Origin: JACMNW01 sp963708425
GTDB taxonomy: Bacteria > Pseudomonadota > Alphaproteobacteria > Rhodobacterales > Rhodobacteraceae
Reading direction: 5' to 3'
Length of the DNA stretch: 64,000 nucleotides
NCBI GenBank assembly: GCA_963708425.1
Contig: OY970206.1
Location: 1,860,001 to 1,924,000 of the forward strand
Position numbers and translations under genes: made by a program. Below, one piece after another: positions 44,099 to 52,822 of this stretch. The number at the start of each line of letters is the position of its first letter. The stretch's first letter is position 1. The notes under the pieces are model-generated. The model saw nothing but the letters and a program-made list of their open reading frames with translations, was not told where the DNA came from and did no database searches.

Positions 44099-44890
44099 AT
44101 GACTAGGATTGACGATACCTTTGCGCGGTTGCGGGCGCAGAAGAAGAAGGCGTTTGTCGCCTATATCATGGCGGGCGATCCAAGCGTTGAGGCGTCTTAT
44201 GCGGTGATGCAGGGCTTGCCGGCGGCGGGGGTGGATATCATCGAGTTGGGGATGCCGTTTACCGACCCGATGGCGGATGGGCCGACGATACAGCTGGCGG
44301 GGCAGCGGGCGCTGGAGGCTGGCATGACGCTGCAGAAGACGCTGGACATGGCGACGGCGTTTCGGCGCAGCGATAGCACGACGCCGATTGTGATGATGGG
44401 GTATTACAACCCGATCTATTCACGCGGGGTGACGCGGTTTCTGGCGGATGCCAAGGCGGCGGGAATTGATGGGTTGATCGTGGTGGATCTGCCGCCGGAA
44501 GAGGATGCTGAATTGTGCATTCCGGCGCAGGCGGCGGGGTTGAACTTTATTCGTTTGGCGACGCCGACGACCGATGCAAAGCGGCTGCCGAAGGTGCTGC
44601 AGAACACGTCGGGGTTTGTGTATTACGTGTCTATTACAGGGATTACCGGGGCAGCGGCGGCGCGGCCTGAAGATGTGGCACCAGAAGTGGCGCGGATCAA
44701 GGCGGCAACGGATTTGCCGGTGATTGTGGGGTTTGGGATTACCACGCCGGAAGCGGCGCAGGGGATTGCGGCGATTGCGGATGGGTGCGTGGTTGGGTCT
44801 GCGATTGTGAAGGATATCGGGTCGGGGATGCCTGCGTCGGAGGTGCTGGCGCGGGTGGCAGCACTTGCTGCGGGCGCGCATCGGGGGTGA
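44099..44890 (+). CDS. trpA: Tryptophan synthase alpha chain
   Basis: TrpA cleaves indole-3-glycerol phosphate and passes indole to TrpB. The 263-residue TIM barrel has both catalytic acids in place: E49 in DIIELGMPF and D60 in DPMADGPTI. VYYVSITGITGA and GFGI (phosphate site) are also present. ATG 44099 gives the standard MTRIDDTFARL start; ATG 44087, behind an AGGGATGG, is an alternative. trpB is not in this window, so trpA is separated from the usual trpFBA order, at least on the visible side. Confidence 0.96.
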   Translation: MTRIDDTFARLRAQKKKAFVAYIMAGDPSVEASYAVMQGLPAAGVDIIELGMPFTDPMADGPTIQLAGQRALEAGMTLQKTLDMATAFRRSDSTTPIVMMGYYNPIYSRGVTRFLADAKAAGIDGLIVVDLPPEEDAELCIPAQAAGLNFIRLATPTTDAKRLPKVLQNTSGFVYYVSITGITGAAAARPEDVAPEVARIKAATDLPVIVGFGITTPEAAQGIAAIADGCVVGSAIVKDIGSGMPASEVLARVAALAAGAHRG

Positions 44891-44976
44891 GGTTCGGGAA
44901 AAGTCGGGCCCTTTGAAACTTTTCGTCGGTCGCCGCCGTAACGCCAGACAAGAGCGATGTTTTGTGGGAGGTGGCG

Positions 44977-45795
44977 ATGGCTGGGGATTTGAAGGGACCG
45001 CTGATTTACCGGCAGTCGCGGTGGACGCGGGCGACGCATTGGGTTTGGGCGGTGTGCCTGTTTTTCCTGATGCTGACGGGGCTGCAGATTTTCAACGCCT
45101 ATCCGTCGCTGCATATTGGGTTGGAAGCTGGGTTTGAGTATGACAACGCGATCCTGGAGATTGGCGCGCGGGAAGAGGAGCTGGCGAGGTATTCCGGCTA
45201 TACCAAGGTGCTGGGGTATGAGTTTGATACCACTGGCGTGCTGGGGGTTTCGGGGGTTGATCAGGACATACAAGCGTTTCCGGCGGCGCTGACCATTCCG
45301 TCAAATCGCAGTCTGGCGACGGGGCGGGTGATCCATTTCTTCTTTGCCTGGGTGCTGGTGGGGACGCTGTTGGTGTGGGCGGTGGCGTCAGTTTGGAACG
45401 GGCATTTGCGGGCGCTGATCCCGACGGGTGCCGATTTGCGAGCATTGCCGCGCGATGTGGTGGACCATGCGCGCCTGCGGTTTCATCATGGCCGAAACTA
45501 CAATGTGCTGCAAAAGCTGGCCTATGGCTCGGTGCTGTTCGTGGCGTTGCCGGTGATGATTTTGACCGGGCTTTCGATGTCGCCGTCGTTTAACGCCATT
45601 GCCCCTTGGTTGCTGGATGTGTTTGGCGGGCGGCAGACGGCGCGGACCATTCATTTTCTGATGATGGTCGGGCTGATCGGGTTTTTCGTCGTGCATATGG
45701 TGATGATTCTGGCGGCGGGGCCGATCAATGAACTGCGGTCGATTGTGACGGGCTGGTACCGGATTGATCCTGACAAGGGAGGCGAAGATGCTTGA
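44977..45795 (+). CDS. Cytochrome b561-type membrane subunit
   Basis: This 272-residue protein has four or five hydrophobic helices with histidines spaced as haem ligands (THWVWAVCLFFLMLTG, RVIHFFFAWVLVGTLL, TIHFLMMVGLIGFFVVHMVM), the plan of thiosulfate-reductase / b561-type cytochromes. It should carry electrons between the quinone pool and the molybdopterin protein encoded next, whose start overlaps its stop by eight bases. ATG 44977 follows GGGAGG. Confidence 0.9.
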   Translation: MAGDLKGPLIYRQSRWTRATHWVWAVCLFFLMLTGLQIFNAYPSLHIGLEAGFEYDNAILEIGAREEELARYSGYTKVLGYEFDTTGVLGVSGVDQDIQAFPAALTIPSNRSLATGRVIHFFFAWVLVGTLLVWAVASVWNGHLRALIPTGADLRALPRDVVDHARLRFHHGRNYNVLQKLAYGSVLFVALPVMILTGLSMSPSFNAIAPWLLDVFGGRQTARTIHFLMMVGLIGFFVVHMVMILAAGPINELRSIVTGWYRIDPDKGGEDA

Positions 45796-46555
45796 TCGGC
45801 GTGGGCTTTTGTTGGGGGCGGCGGCGCTTGGATTGTCGGGCTGCAAAGTGCTGGACGGGGCGAATGCGAAGGATTCAGCACTGCGCAATGCGTTTGAAAG
45901 TGTCAGCGGGCTGACCTACCGGGCGCAGCGGTTTTTGGGTGGCGGGCATACGTTGGCACCGGAATATGCTGAGGCGGATATTCGGCAGGGGCAGCGCCCG
46001 AATGGCAGTGTCGACCCGGATGGGGCGGAGTATCTGGGCCTGAAGGAGGGCGGATTTGCCGGGTATCAACTGACGGTGACGGGGCTGGTTGAGAAGCCGA
46101 TCTCGGTATCACTGGGTCAGTTGAAATCGATGCCGGCGAAGACGCAGATCACCCGGCATGATTGTGTGGAAGGCTGGTCCTGCATCGCGAAATGGATGGG
46201 GGTTCCGTTGGCGGCGGTGTTGAATGAGGCGCGGCCGAAAGCGAACGCGCGGTTCGCGGTTTTTCATTGTTATGACGCGCTGGAACGCAGCCTTTCGGGC
46301 GAGGTGAGGTATTACGAGTCCATTGATCTGATCGACGCCTATCATCCACAGACAATCTTGGCTTATGGGCTGAATGGAGCGGATTTGCCGGTGGCGAATG
46401 GGGCACCGTTGCGGCTGCGGGTCGAGCGGCAGTTGGGGTATAAGATGGCGAAATATGTGCATACGATTGAGCTGGTGGAGAGTTTCGCGAGTTATGGGTT
46501 GGGGAAGGGGAGTTATTGGGCGGACCGGGGGTATGAGTGGTATGCGGGGATTTGA
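45788..46555 (+). CDS. Periplasmic molybdopterin-dependent oxidoreductase (sulfite oxidase/MsrP superfamily)
   Basis: This 255-residue protein has a short Arg-containing export signal with a lipobox-like LSGC (C19), so it may be a Tat-exported lipoprotein. The core is the SUOX fold with the probable molybdenum ligand C126 in RHDCVEGWSCIAKW and the motif ANGAPLRLRVERQLGYK. The overlap with the cytochrome b gene and GGAGG start signal mark a two-gene operon, analogous to MsrPQ. MsrQ has six helices of a different family, however, so the partner here is not MsrQ. The substrate may be a sulfoxide, sulfite or something else. Confidence 0.88.
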   Translation: MLDRRGLLLGAAALGLSGCKVLDGANAKDSALRNAFESVSGLTYRAQRFLGGGHTLAPEYAEADIRQGQRPNGSVDPDGAEYLGLKEGGFAGYQLTVTGLVEKPISVSLGQLKSMPAKTQITRHDCVEGWSCIAKWMGVPLAAVLNEARPKANARFAVFHCYDALERSLSGEVRYYESIDLIDAYHPQTILAYGLNGADLPVANGAPLRLRVERQLGYKMAKYVHTIELVESFASYGLGKGSYWADRGYEWYAGI

Positions 46556-46711
46556 GGGGGGGGGTAGTGCGTGTGTTGCGGAGGGTAAGGGGTTGATTTT
46601 GTTGTAGTAGGAAAGGGAATTTTAACCAGTCACGCGTGTTTCACTGTGCCAAGACAGGGCCTTGCGTGGGGCCACCTCCCGCTCCATCTTGGGCGGCGTG
46701 GAGGGCACTGA

Positions 46712-48712
46712 ATGAGCGATGCGAATAGGGCCTATAAGGCGGCGATTCGGTTGATTGCCAAGGCAAAGAAATCGGGGGCCGTTGAACTTGCCCTGAGCGA
46801 TCGGTCCTTGCAGACGCTGCCACCGCAGATTGCTGAGTTATCGACACTGAGGGTCCTAAGCCTTCGTGGCACAAAGATCTCTGATCTGTCGCCGATTTCT
46901 GGACTTTCAGAATTGACCGAACTCGAAGCTGGCGCATATGACAAAAGACGCACAGACATCGGCCCGCTTTCTTATTTGATAAATCTAAGGAGATTACATG
47001 TTGATTACGCTAGTGCAGACGACCTATCGGCCCTGGCTTCGCTAGTTAAACTTCGGTCTCTCAGTTTAAGCCGCGCAAGTCTGAAGCGGCCAGTTAACCT
47101 AGCCGGTCTACAGAATTTGATCGAATTGTCGAAATTGTCACTGACAGAGATTCGCAATCTTGACGATATTTCTCCCCTTGCCGCGCTAATGAAGTTGACA
47201 GAGCTTGACTTGAGTTATTCGTATGTTTCCGATCTTCGGCCCTTGCGAGGGCTTAGTCGGTTGGCGGAAGCGCCGACCGGAAATGGACTGAGATTTGGTT
47301 TCACAACTGCAGCAATGCAAGATGCAAAGATTCGTGAGATTTCGGGCATTCAAGACAACGCAACACGGGCAAAAACGCTGTTCGCGTATTTGAAGGATTG
47401 GGAGCCGCCGGGGGAGGTGGTGGGGCCGGAGCCAGCGCCAGAGATCGTGCCGCAGTCTTTCTTCTTCCTTTCCTATGCGAGCCCCAATCGATCCCTAATT
47501 GCGGAAATGCGGGCTTTTCTGATGTGGTCAGGGGTGCCCATATGGTGGGATCAAGACATTCCCGCTGGGGCGACGTGGCGCGCAGAAATTGCAGAGCAGT
47601 TACGTGCAGCGAGGGCAGTGATCACTTTCTGGACCAAGGAAAGTGTCGCGTCGAAGGCGGTGATTGAAGAGGCGTCAACCGCGCAGGCGGCAGGGCGTTT
47701 GGTGCATGTGCGGTTGGAAGATGCAACGCTGCCTTATGGTTTTGGCGAAACCCAATATGTTGATCTCCGGGATTGGGATGGAACGCCCGAGCATCCACAG
47801 ATACGAAAGCTGTTGCAGGCCCTGCAGGATAAGTTGAAAGCACCACCGGGACTACCTGAGCGCATACCTGCTCCGCTTGAAATTGAAGTCGTAGAAGGTC
47901 GCCTGCGTTTAGAGTCCACGACCACAGGGCTTCTGACGGGCGGCGCTGCTACCCGTGCTGAACAGGGTTGGCACGCATTGAAGGACTATCGTGAGAGTTT
48001 CGGGGAAAGCTTCAATGTTGGAAATTATGCGCCGCTGCCTTCCGTTCTCAAGTCCTTTGACCGTGCGTTGGGTGAAACCTACAACCCGACGCGGCAAATC
48101 GCGTTAGGAATGCATGGTCAACGGATCATCGGATTGGCGTATGATGCTGATTTTGTAGTGAATCTGCCCACTGGTGCAAAAACGGAATTGAGGGGCTTTG
48201 CGGCGGCAATCGCGACCCTCGTCAACCGCTTCCCAGACTGGATCTTGTACCAGGAAGAGGCTGAGGCATCAGACCCGGCGGCGCAAAAGGCCATCGCAGA
48301 GCGATTGTCCTTTGAAGAAATAGATGCAGTAATCTCAGCCGCTGATCACGCGGATGCTGAGGTAAAGGCTGAATACCACGACGAAGTTGTTGCGGGCACC
48401 GACGCTGGAGCAAGCGAGATCGAAGCGAAGGGGCTTGTTGCGTCGACGGGGGAAGTTGCGCGAGTTTTGCTTGAGGCCGGAATAGCTGAGGCTAAAAGCG
48501 GCAAGGCGGCTCGGAATTTTGGCAAACAAATGGAAGATATGCATCAAAAAGAGTTTCCCAAACTGGTCTATTACGCCGGTGGTCTTGTTTTGCCGATGCT
48601 GTCTCGGATGAGTAAGCCATTGCGCAGGCTTGCAGTGCGGTACCCAAAGAGATTGGGGTTTGTTGTCGCTGCTCTCGACTATCTATTTGGGCCTGAAAAC
48701 GGTGCGCAATGA
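46712..48712 (+). CDS. Leucine-rich-repeat and TIR-domain protein, probable immune/NAD-consuming effector
   Basis: This 666-residue protein has about seven 22-residue leucine-rich repeats (roughly 25-185; LSLRGTKISDLSPISGL and LDLSYSYVSDLRPLRGL are model units), a proline-rich linker (231-246), then a TIR domain (about 248-365) with FFFLSYASPNR, the BB-loop stretch WWDQDIPAGATW and E320 aligned without gaps to the catalytic glutamate of NAD-cleaving TIR domains. Residues 385-666 are unrecognised, mainly helical, and end in a hydrophobic/basic stretch (617-660) that may meet membranes. ATG 46712 follows GGAGGG. GC content is visibly lower than in the neighbours, and no partner defence gene is adjacent. 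NADase activity and defence are inferred from family. Confidence 0.87.
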   Translation: MSDANRAYKAAIRLIAKAKKSGAVELALSDRSLQTLPPQIAELSTLRVLSLRGTKISDLSPISGLSELTELEAGAYDKRRTDIGPLSYLINLRRLHVDYASADDLSALASLVKLRSLSLSRASLKRPVNLAGLQNLIELSKLSLTEIRNLDDISPLAALMKLTELDLSYSYVSDLRPLRGLSRLAEAPTGNGLRFGFTTAAMQDAKIREISGIQDNATRAKTLFAYLKDWEPPGEVVGPEPAPEIVPQSFFFLSYASPNRSLIAEMRAFLMWSGVPIWWDQDIPAGATWRAEIAEQLRAARAVITFWTKESVASKAVIEEASTAQAAGRLVHVRLEDATLPYGFGETQYVDLRDWDGTPEHPQIRKLLQALQDKLKAPPGLPERIPAPLEIEVVEGRLRLESTTTGLLTGGAATRAEQGWHALKDYRESFGESFNVGNYAPLPSVLKSFDRALGETYNPTRQIALGMHGQRIIGLAYDADFVVNLPTGAKTELRGFAAAIATLVNRFPDWILYQEEAEASDPAAQKAIAERLSFEEIDAVISAADHADAEVKAEYHDEVVAGTDAGASEIEAKGLVASTGEVARVLLEAGIAEAKSGKAARNFGKQMEDMHQKEFPKLVYYAGGLVLPMLSRMSKPLRRLAVRYPKRLGFVVAALDYLFGPENGAQ

Positions 48713-48721
48713 ATGCGCACC
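48701..48721. repeat. Perfect inverted repeat over the end of the TIR gene (REP-like)
   Basis: GGTGCGCA-ATGAA-TGCGCACC has an eight-base-pair stem and includes the TGA stop. The flanking CACCCTAC recurs 60 bases later (48776). There is no T run. It may act as a transcript end or be a short interspersed palindromic element. Confidence 0.6.
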
Positions 48722-48752
48722 CTACCCGCCAAATGCACAGTGGTGCGCGAAC

Positions 48753-48768
48753 CTTCGCGTTCGCGAAG
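48753..48768. repeat. Second small palindrome downstream of the TIR gene
   Basis: CTTCGCG-TT-CGCGAAG is a perfect 16-base palindrome within the 100-base gap between the converging TIR and DNA-glycosylase genes. With the preceding repeat it forms a pair of palindromes, as in REP-type elements. Confidence 0.5.
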
Positions 48769-48812
48769 AACCGTACACCCTACGGGTTGGGGGAGTGTGG
48801 TTGTGGGCCGGA

Positions 48813-50006
48813 TCAGCGTACCCAACCATCCAGAAATTCGACCCTATCACAGCCGGCGAACTGGGCCATTAGGTTTAGTTCGGATTCCAGTTTGGCGATG
48901 CGGCCCAAGCCCAGTTTGATGCCGGGTTCGGGCCAGATGGCGCGGACTTCCAGCACGCCGCGGGCGCGGATGGCTTTCATGTCTATGCGGGCGATGATTT
49001 GGGCGCCTTCGAGGATGGGGAAGACGTAGTAGCCATAGGTGCGTTTGGCTTGCGGCACGAAAACCTCGATCCGGTAGGTGAAGCCGAACAGGCGTTCCGC
49101 GCGGTTGCGGTCGCGCAGGGCGGGATCGAAGGGGGAGAGGATGCGGATGCGGTTTGGTGGCTCGGGTGGGGTTTCGGTTAAGGTTTCGGGGCGGGTGTAG
49201 GCGGGGCGGGGCGTGCCATCGGCGCTTTGGACGGCGATTTCGATGAGGGTGCCGAGGCGGAGTTCATCGCGGCACCATTGGCGGGCGTCGGCGATGGGGA
49301 CGGCGTGCCAGTAGGCGGCAAGCTCGGTGGGGGTGGCGAAGCCGAGGTGGTTCAGGGCGGAATTGCAGGCCCAGTGGGTGGTGGTTTCGGGGTCGGGATT
49401 GGCGTTACGGTGGGCGGTTGGGATGACCCGTTCGGTCAGGTCGTAGACCTTCTGGAAGCCATCGCGGCGGGTGATCGACAGCGCACCGGTGCGCCACAGC
49501 CATTCGAGCGCGGTTTTGGAGGGGTGCCAATCCCACCAGCCGCCCTTGCCGCGCGCCTCGCCCACGCCGACATCGGTGCAGGTGACGGGGCCGTGGGCGG
49601 CGATGCGGTTGAGGATTTCGTCGAACTTGCCTTCATAGCCACCCTGAAACCATTTGCGCCAGTTTTCGTGCAGGCGGTGAGTGTCGCGGGCGAAGCGGTG
49701 CTGCCAATGCGGGAACAGAGTGGTGGGCAGGATCGAGGCGTCATGGGTCCAATGTTCGAACAGAGTGCGGTCGCGTTCCAGCAGGGGTTTCAGGTTTTCG
49801 GGTTTGTAGGATTGGCGGCGGGCAAACAGGATCATGTGATGCGCGCGTTCAACCGTGTTGATGCTGTCGACCTGCACAAAGCCGATGCGGGTGATGAGGT
49901 CTGCGAGGGCAGTGCCGGTGGCTGCGCCGGTGGGGGCTTCGGACAGCGCGTGGCGGGCGAGGAAGATGCGCCGGGCGATGGGGTTGGGGAGGATGGGGAG
50001 CGACAT
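48813..50006 (-). CDS. YcaQ/AlkZ-family crosslink-repair DNA glycosylase (winged helix)
   Basis: This 397-residue protein belongs to the YcaQ/AlkZ family, which unhooks interstrand DNA crosslinks and removes alkylated bases. The catalytic QxD-type motif is present as FVQVDSINTVERAHH, followed by LFEHWTHDASILP and the C-terminal ILSPFDPALRDRNRAERLFGF and GYYVFPILEG stretches. The start at ATG 50006 matches the family N-terminus (IARRIFLARHAL). Confidence 0.93.
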   Translation of the reverse strand: MSLPILPNPIARRIFLARHALSEAPTGAATGTALADLITRIGFVQVDSINTVERAHHMILFARRQSYKPENLKPLLERDRTLFEHWTHDASILPTTLFPHWQHRFARDTHRLHENWRKWFQGGYEGKFDEILNRIAAHGPVTCTDVGVGEARGKGGWWDWHPSKTALEWLWRTGALSITRRDGFQKVYDLTERVIPTAHRNANPDPETTTHWACNSALNHLGFATPTELAAYWHAVPIADARQWCRDELRLGTLIEIAVQSADGTPRPAYTRPETLTETPPEPPNRIRILSPFDPALRDRNRAERLFGFTYRIEVFVPQAKRTYGYYVFPILEGAQIIARIDMKAIRARGVLEVRAIWPEPGIKLGLGRIAKLESELNLMAQFAGCDRVEFLDGWVR

Positions 50007-50242
50007 TCGGGCAAGCTAGCAGCGGTGAATGGGTGATCCAAGGGGCGTTTTGGGCTGCAATTTGTCGCGATAGGCAAGGCAGATTTCTTAGGCGTGGGGA
50101 TAGTTAGAAATTGGCACGCCATTGCATTCCAAACTGCTATGCCTAGATTGGCTTTGCATCTTGAATGCCGTGGTGATCTGGGCCGCTTCGCCTGACGAAG
50201 TCTGGTTTGCGCTCTGCCCGGCTTGCCGAAGCGGAGCCGCCC

Positions 50243-51505
50243 TTGACGCATGAGACGCCCCTTATCGCCACCATTGTTGCGGGTCTTGGTCTGGCGTTCA
50301 TCTTTGGCCTTCTGGCGCAGCGATTGCGGCTGCCTATTCTGGCGGGGTATCTGCTGGCGGGTGTTGTGATCGGGCCGTTCACGCCGGGCTATGTGGCGGA
50401 TCAGAAGCTGGCGGGGGAATTGGCCGAATTGGGCGTGATTCTGTTGATGTTCGGGGTCGGCTTACATTTTTCGGTGCGGGATTTGATGAAGGTGAGCTGG
50501 ATCGCCATTCCGGGCGCGCTGGGTCAGATTGCGGTGGCGACGGGTTGTGGCGTGGGTGTCGGCTGGTTTTTGGGCTGGGGGTGGGGTGCGAGCCTGATCT
50601 TTGGTTTGTCGCTGTCTGTTGCATCGACCGTTGTGCTGCTGCGTGCCTTGCAGGATCGCGGTCTGGATCAGACGCAGCGCGGCAAGATCGCGGTTGGCTG
50701 GCTTATTGTTGAAGATGTGGTGATGGTGATCGCACTTGTGCTGATCCCGCCGCTGGCTGGATTGTTGGGCGGCGTATCGGTGCCGCTGCAAGAGGATGCA
50801 CAACAGGCGGTGACCATGGGCTTTGGACCGATTGCCGCGACGCTGCTTGTTACAGCCGTCAAGGTTTCTGCGTTCATTGCCCTGATGCTGGTGGTTGGGC
50901 GCAAGCTTATTCCCGCTGTGCTGCACTATACCGCGCATACCGGATCGCGAGAGTTGTTCCGGCTTTCCGTTCTGTCGATTGCCTTGGGTGTGGCGTTCGG
51001 ATCGGCCTATTTCTTTGGCGTGTCGTTTGCACTTGGGGCGTTCTTTGCTGGCATGGTAATGGCGGGATCAACCTTAAGTGCGCAGGCGACGCGTGATATA
51101 CTTCCGCTGCGCGATGCCTTTGCTGTGCTGTTTTTTGTTTCGGTTGGCATGCTGTTTGATCCGCGGGTTGTGCTTGACGCACCATTGGCCGTGTTGAGCA
51201 CAGTGGCCGTCATTATCGCGGTCAAGGCAGCGGCGGCTTACGCGATCGTCAGTGCCTTTGGGCAGGGCAGAGGCACGGGAATTACAATTGCTGCCAGCCT
51301 TGCGCAGATTGGCGAGTTTTCGTTCATTCTGATCATGATGGGGCAAAGCCTTGGGATTGTGCCAGCTGAAGCCCGTGATCTTGTTGTCGCGGGGGCGTTG
51401 GTGTCGATCTTGCTGAATCCGCTGCTGTTTTATGGTCTGGATGCCTGGACCGCGCGGCAGGCTGCGGCGGCACCAACTGCCGAGCAGCGCAGCGACGTGG
51501 CTTAA
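50243..51505 (+). CDS. CPA2-family cation:proton antiporter (YbaL/KefB-like, membrane domain only)
   Basis: This 420-residue exporter has about 12 hydrophobic helices with the CPA2 signatures LPILAGYLLAGVVIGPFTPG, ELGVILLMFGVGLHFSVRDL and VEDVVMVIALVL. Relatives such as YbaL carry a C-terminal TrkA-N nucleotide-binding domain after the membrane part; here the protein stops soon after the last helix, so regulation by NAD or glutathione through that domain is missing. The best start is TTG 50243, which follows GGAG and yields the family start THETPLIATIVAGLGLAF. It converges with rlmN, sharing two bases. Confidence 0.88.
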   Translation: MTHETPLIATIVAGLGLAFIFGLLAQRLRLPILAGYLLAGVVIGPFTPGYVADQKLAGELAELGVILLMFGVGLHFSVRDLMKVSWIAIPGALGQIAVATGCGVGVGWFLGWGWGASLIFGLSLSVASTVVLLRALQDRGLDQTQRGKIAVGWLIVEDVVMVIALVLIPPLAGLLGGVSVPLQEDAQQAVTMGFGPIAATLLVTAVKVSAFIALMLVVGRKLIPAVLHYTAHTGSRELFRLSVLSIALGVAFGSAYFFGVSFALGAFFAGMVMAGSTLSAQATRDILPLRDAFAVLFFVSVGMLFDPRVVLDAPLAVLSTVAVIIAVKAAAAYAIVSAFGQGRGTGITIAASLAQIGEFSFILIMMGQSLGIVPAEARDLVVAGALVSILLNPLLFYGLDAWTARQAAAAPTAEQRSDVA

Positions 51506-52680
51506 AGCCCAGCCTCTGCAGCGATCCCGGCCTTTGATTTACGCCCGCGTTCGGTTGCTGATTTCAGCTGGCCGCAGGCGGCCATGATGTCTTCGCCACG
51601 GGGGGTGCGGATGGGGCTGGCGTAGCCTGCGTCATGGATGATGTCGGCGAAGGCGTGGATGCGGTTGCCGGACGAGCGTTTGTAGGGGGCACCGGGCCAT
51701 TCGTTGAACGGGATCAGGTTGATCTTGGCGGGGATGCCGCGGATCAATTCGACCAGACGGTAAGCGTCTTCCTTGCTGTCGTTGACGCCTTGCAGCATGA
51801 CATATTCAAAGGTGATGCGTTCGGAATTGGTCAGGCCGGGATAATCGCGCAGGGCGTCCAGCAGGGTGGCGATGTTCCACTTTTTGTTGATCGGGACCAG
51901 TTGGTCGCGGACCTCGTCTGTGGTGGCGTGAAAGCTGACGGCGAGCAGGCAGCCGATTTCGGTGGCGGTGCGGGCGATTTCTGGGACGACGCCGGAGGTG
52001 GATAGGGTGATGCGGCGGCGGCCAAGGGCGATGCCTTCGTTATCCATGATGACGCGCAGGCCGTCGCGGACGTTTTCGAAATTGTACAGCGGCTCGCCCA
52101 TGCCCATCAGGACGACGTTGGAAATCAAGCGGCCTTCGCGGTTGGGGTCGCCTTGGACGGGCCATTCATCCAGGTCGTCGCGGGCGAGCATGACCTGACC
52201 GACGATTTCGCCGGCGGTCAGGTTGCGGACCAGTTTTTGCGTACCGGTATGGCAGAAGGAACAGGTCAGGGTGCAGCCGACCTGGCTGGAGATGCAGAGC
52301 GTGCCGCGATCAGTTTCGGGGATATAGACAACCTCGACCTCGTGCCCGCCTGCGATACGGACGAGGTATTTGCGGGTGCCATCGGTACTGATCTGGCGGG
52401 TAACGACCTGCGGGATTTCGATGCTAAAGCGGTCTGCCAGCAGCGCGCGCAGGTCTTTGGAAAGGTTGGTCATGCCCGCAAAATCGCGCAGACCCCAGTG
52501 GTAAAGCCATGTCCAGATTTGCCCGACTCGCATTTTGGCTTGGCGTTCCGGGGTGCCAGCCTCGATCAACGCATCGCGCAACTGGTCACGCGTCAGGCCG
52601 ATCAGGTTGATGCGGTCTGTTGCGGGCAGTTTGCGCGGGATGGTCAGCACGTCTTGGGTGATGGGGGCGGTAATGGTCAT
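51502..52680 (-). CDS. rlmN: Dual-specificity 23S rRNA/tRNA adenine C2-methyltransferase RlmN
   Basis: RlmN is a radical-SAM enzyme that methylates C2 of A2503 in 23S rRNA and A37 in some tRNAs. The 392-residue protein carries the cluster motif C136-xxx-C140-xx-C143 (CTLTCSFC), the GEPL motif (LMGMGEPLYNF), and the methyl-carrying cysteine in IMAACGQL near the C-terminus. ATG 52680 follows AAAGG; the frame open to 52869 overlaps the ialB-type gene region and is rejected. It may be cotranscribed poorly with ialB, which has its own terminator. Confidence 0.96.
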   Translation of the reverse strand: MTITAPITQDVLTIPRKLPATDRINLIGLTRDQLRDALIEAGTPERQAKMRVGQIWTWLYHWGLRDFAGMTNLSKDLRALLADRFSIEIPQVVTRQISTDGTRKYLVRIAGGHEVEVVYIPETDRGTLCISSQVGCTLTCSFCHTGTQKLVRNLTAGEIVGQVMLARDDLDEWPVQGDPNREGRLISNVVLMGMGEPLYNFENVRDGLRVIMDNEGIALGRRRITLSTSGVVPEIARTATEIGCLLAVSFHATTDEVRDQLVPINKKWNIATLLDALRDYPGLTNSERITFEYVMLQGVNDSKEDAYRLVELIRGIPAKINLIPFNEWPGAPYKRSSGNRIHAFADIIHDAGYASPIRTPRGEDIMAACGQLKSATERGRKSKAGIAAEAGL

Positions 52681-52768
52681 TGGAGCCTTTGGCAAATCCG
52701 GGGAAAGGCCCGGTTGCAGCGTGATATAAGGGATAATGGTGGAAAACGAAACGGGGTGCCTTTGGAAA

Positions 52769-52798
52769 AGCAAAAGCCCCGGCTTTGGGTGCCGGGGC
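52769..52798 (-). terminator. Rho-independent terminator of the IalB-family gene
   Basis: On the minus strand GCCCCGGC-ACCCAAA-GCCGGGGC forms a perfect eight-base-pair stem (52776-52798) followed by TTTTGCTTTT. It separates the ialB-type gene from rlmN. Confidence 0.85.
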
Positions 52799-52822
52799 CG
52801 GGTGATGCTGTTTGGCGTCAGA

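Noticed and set aside
46556..46711. Possible small gene, attachment site or terminator ahead of the TIR gene
   Set aside because: The stretch is G/T-rich, with only the CACGCGTG core noted; no tRNA end, direct repeat pair or stem with T run could be found.
49227..50036. 269-codon plus-strand frame opposite the YcaQ-type glycosylase
   Set aside because: Gly/Ala/Asp-rich low-complexity translation, antisense to a well-supported gene.
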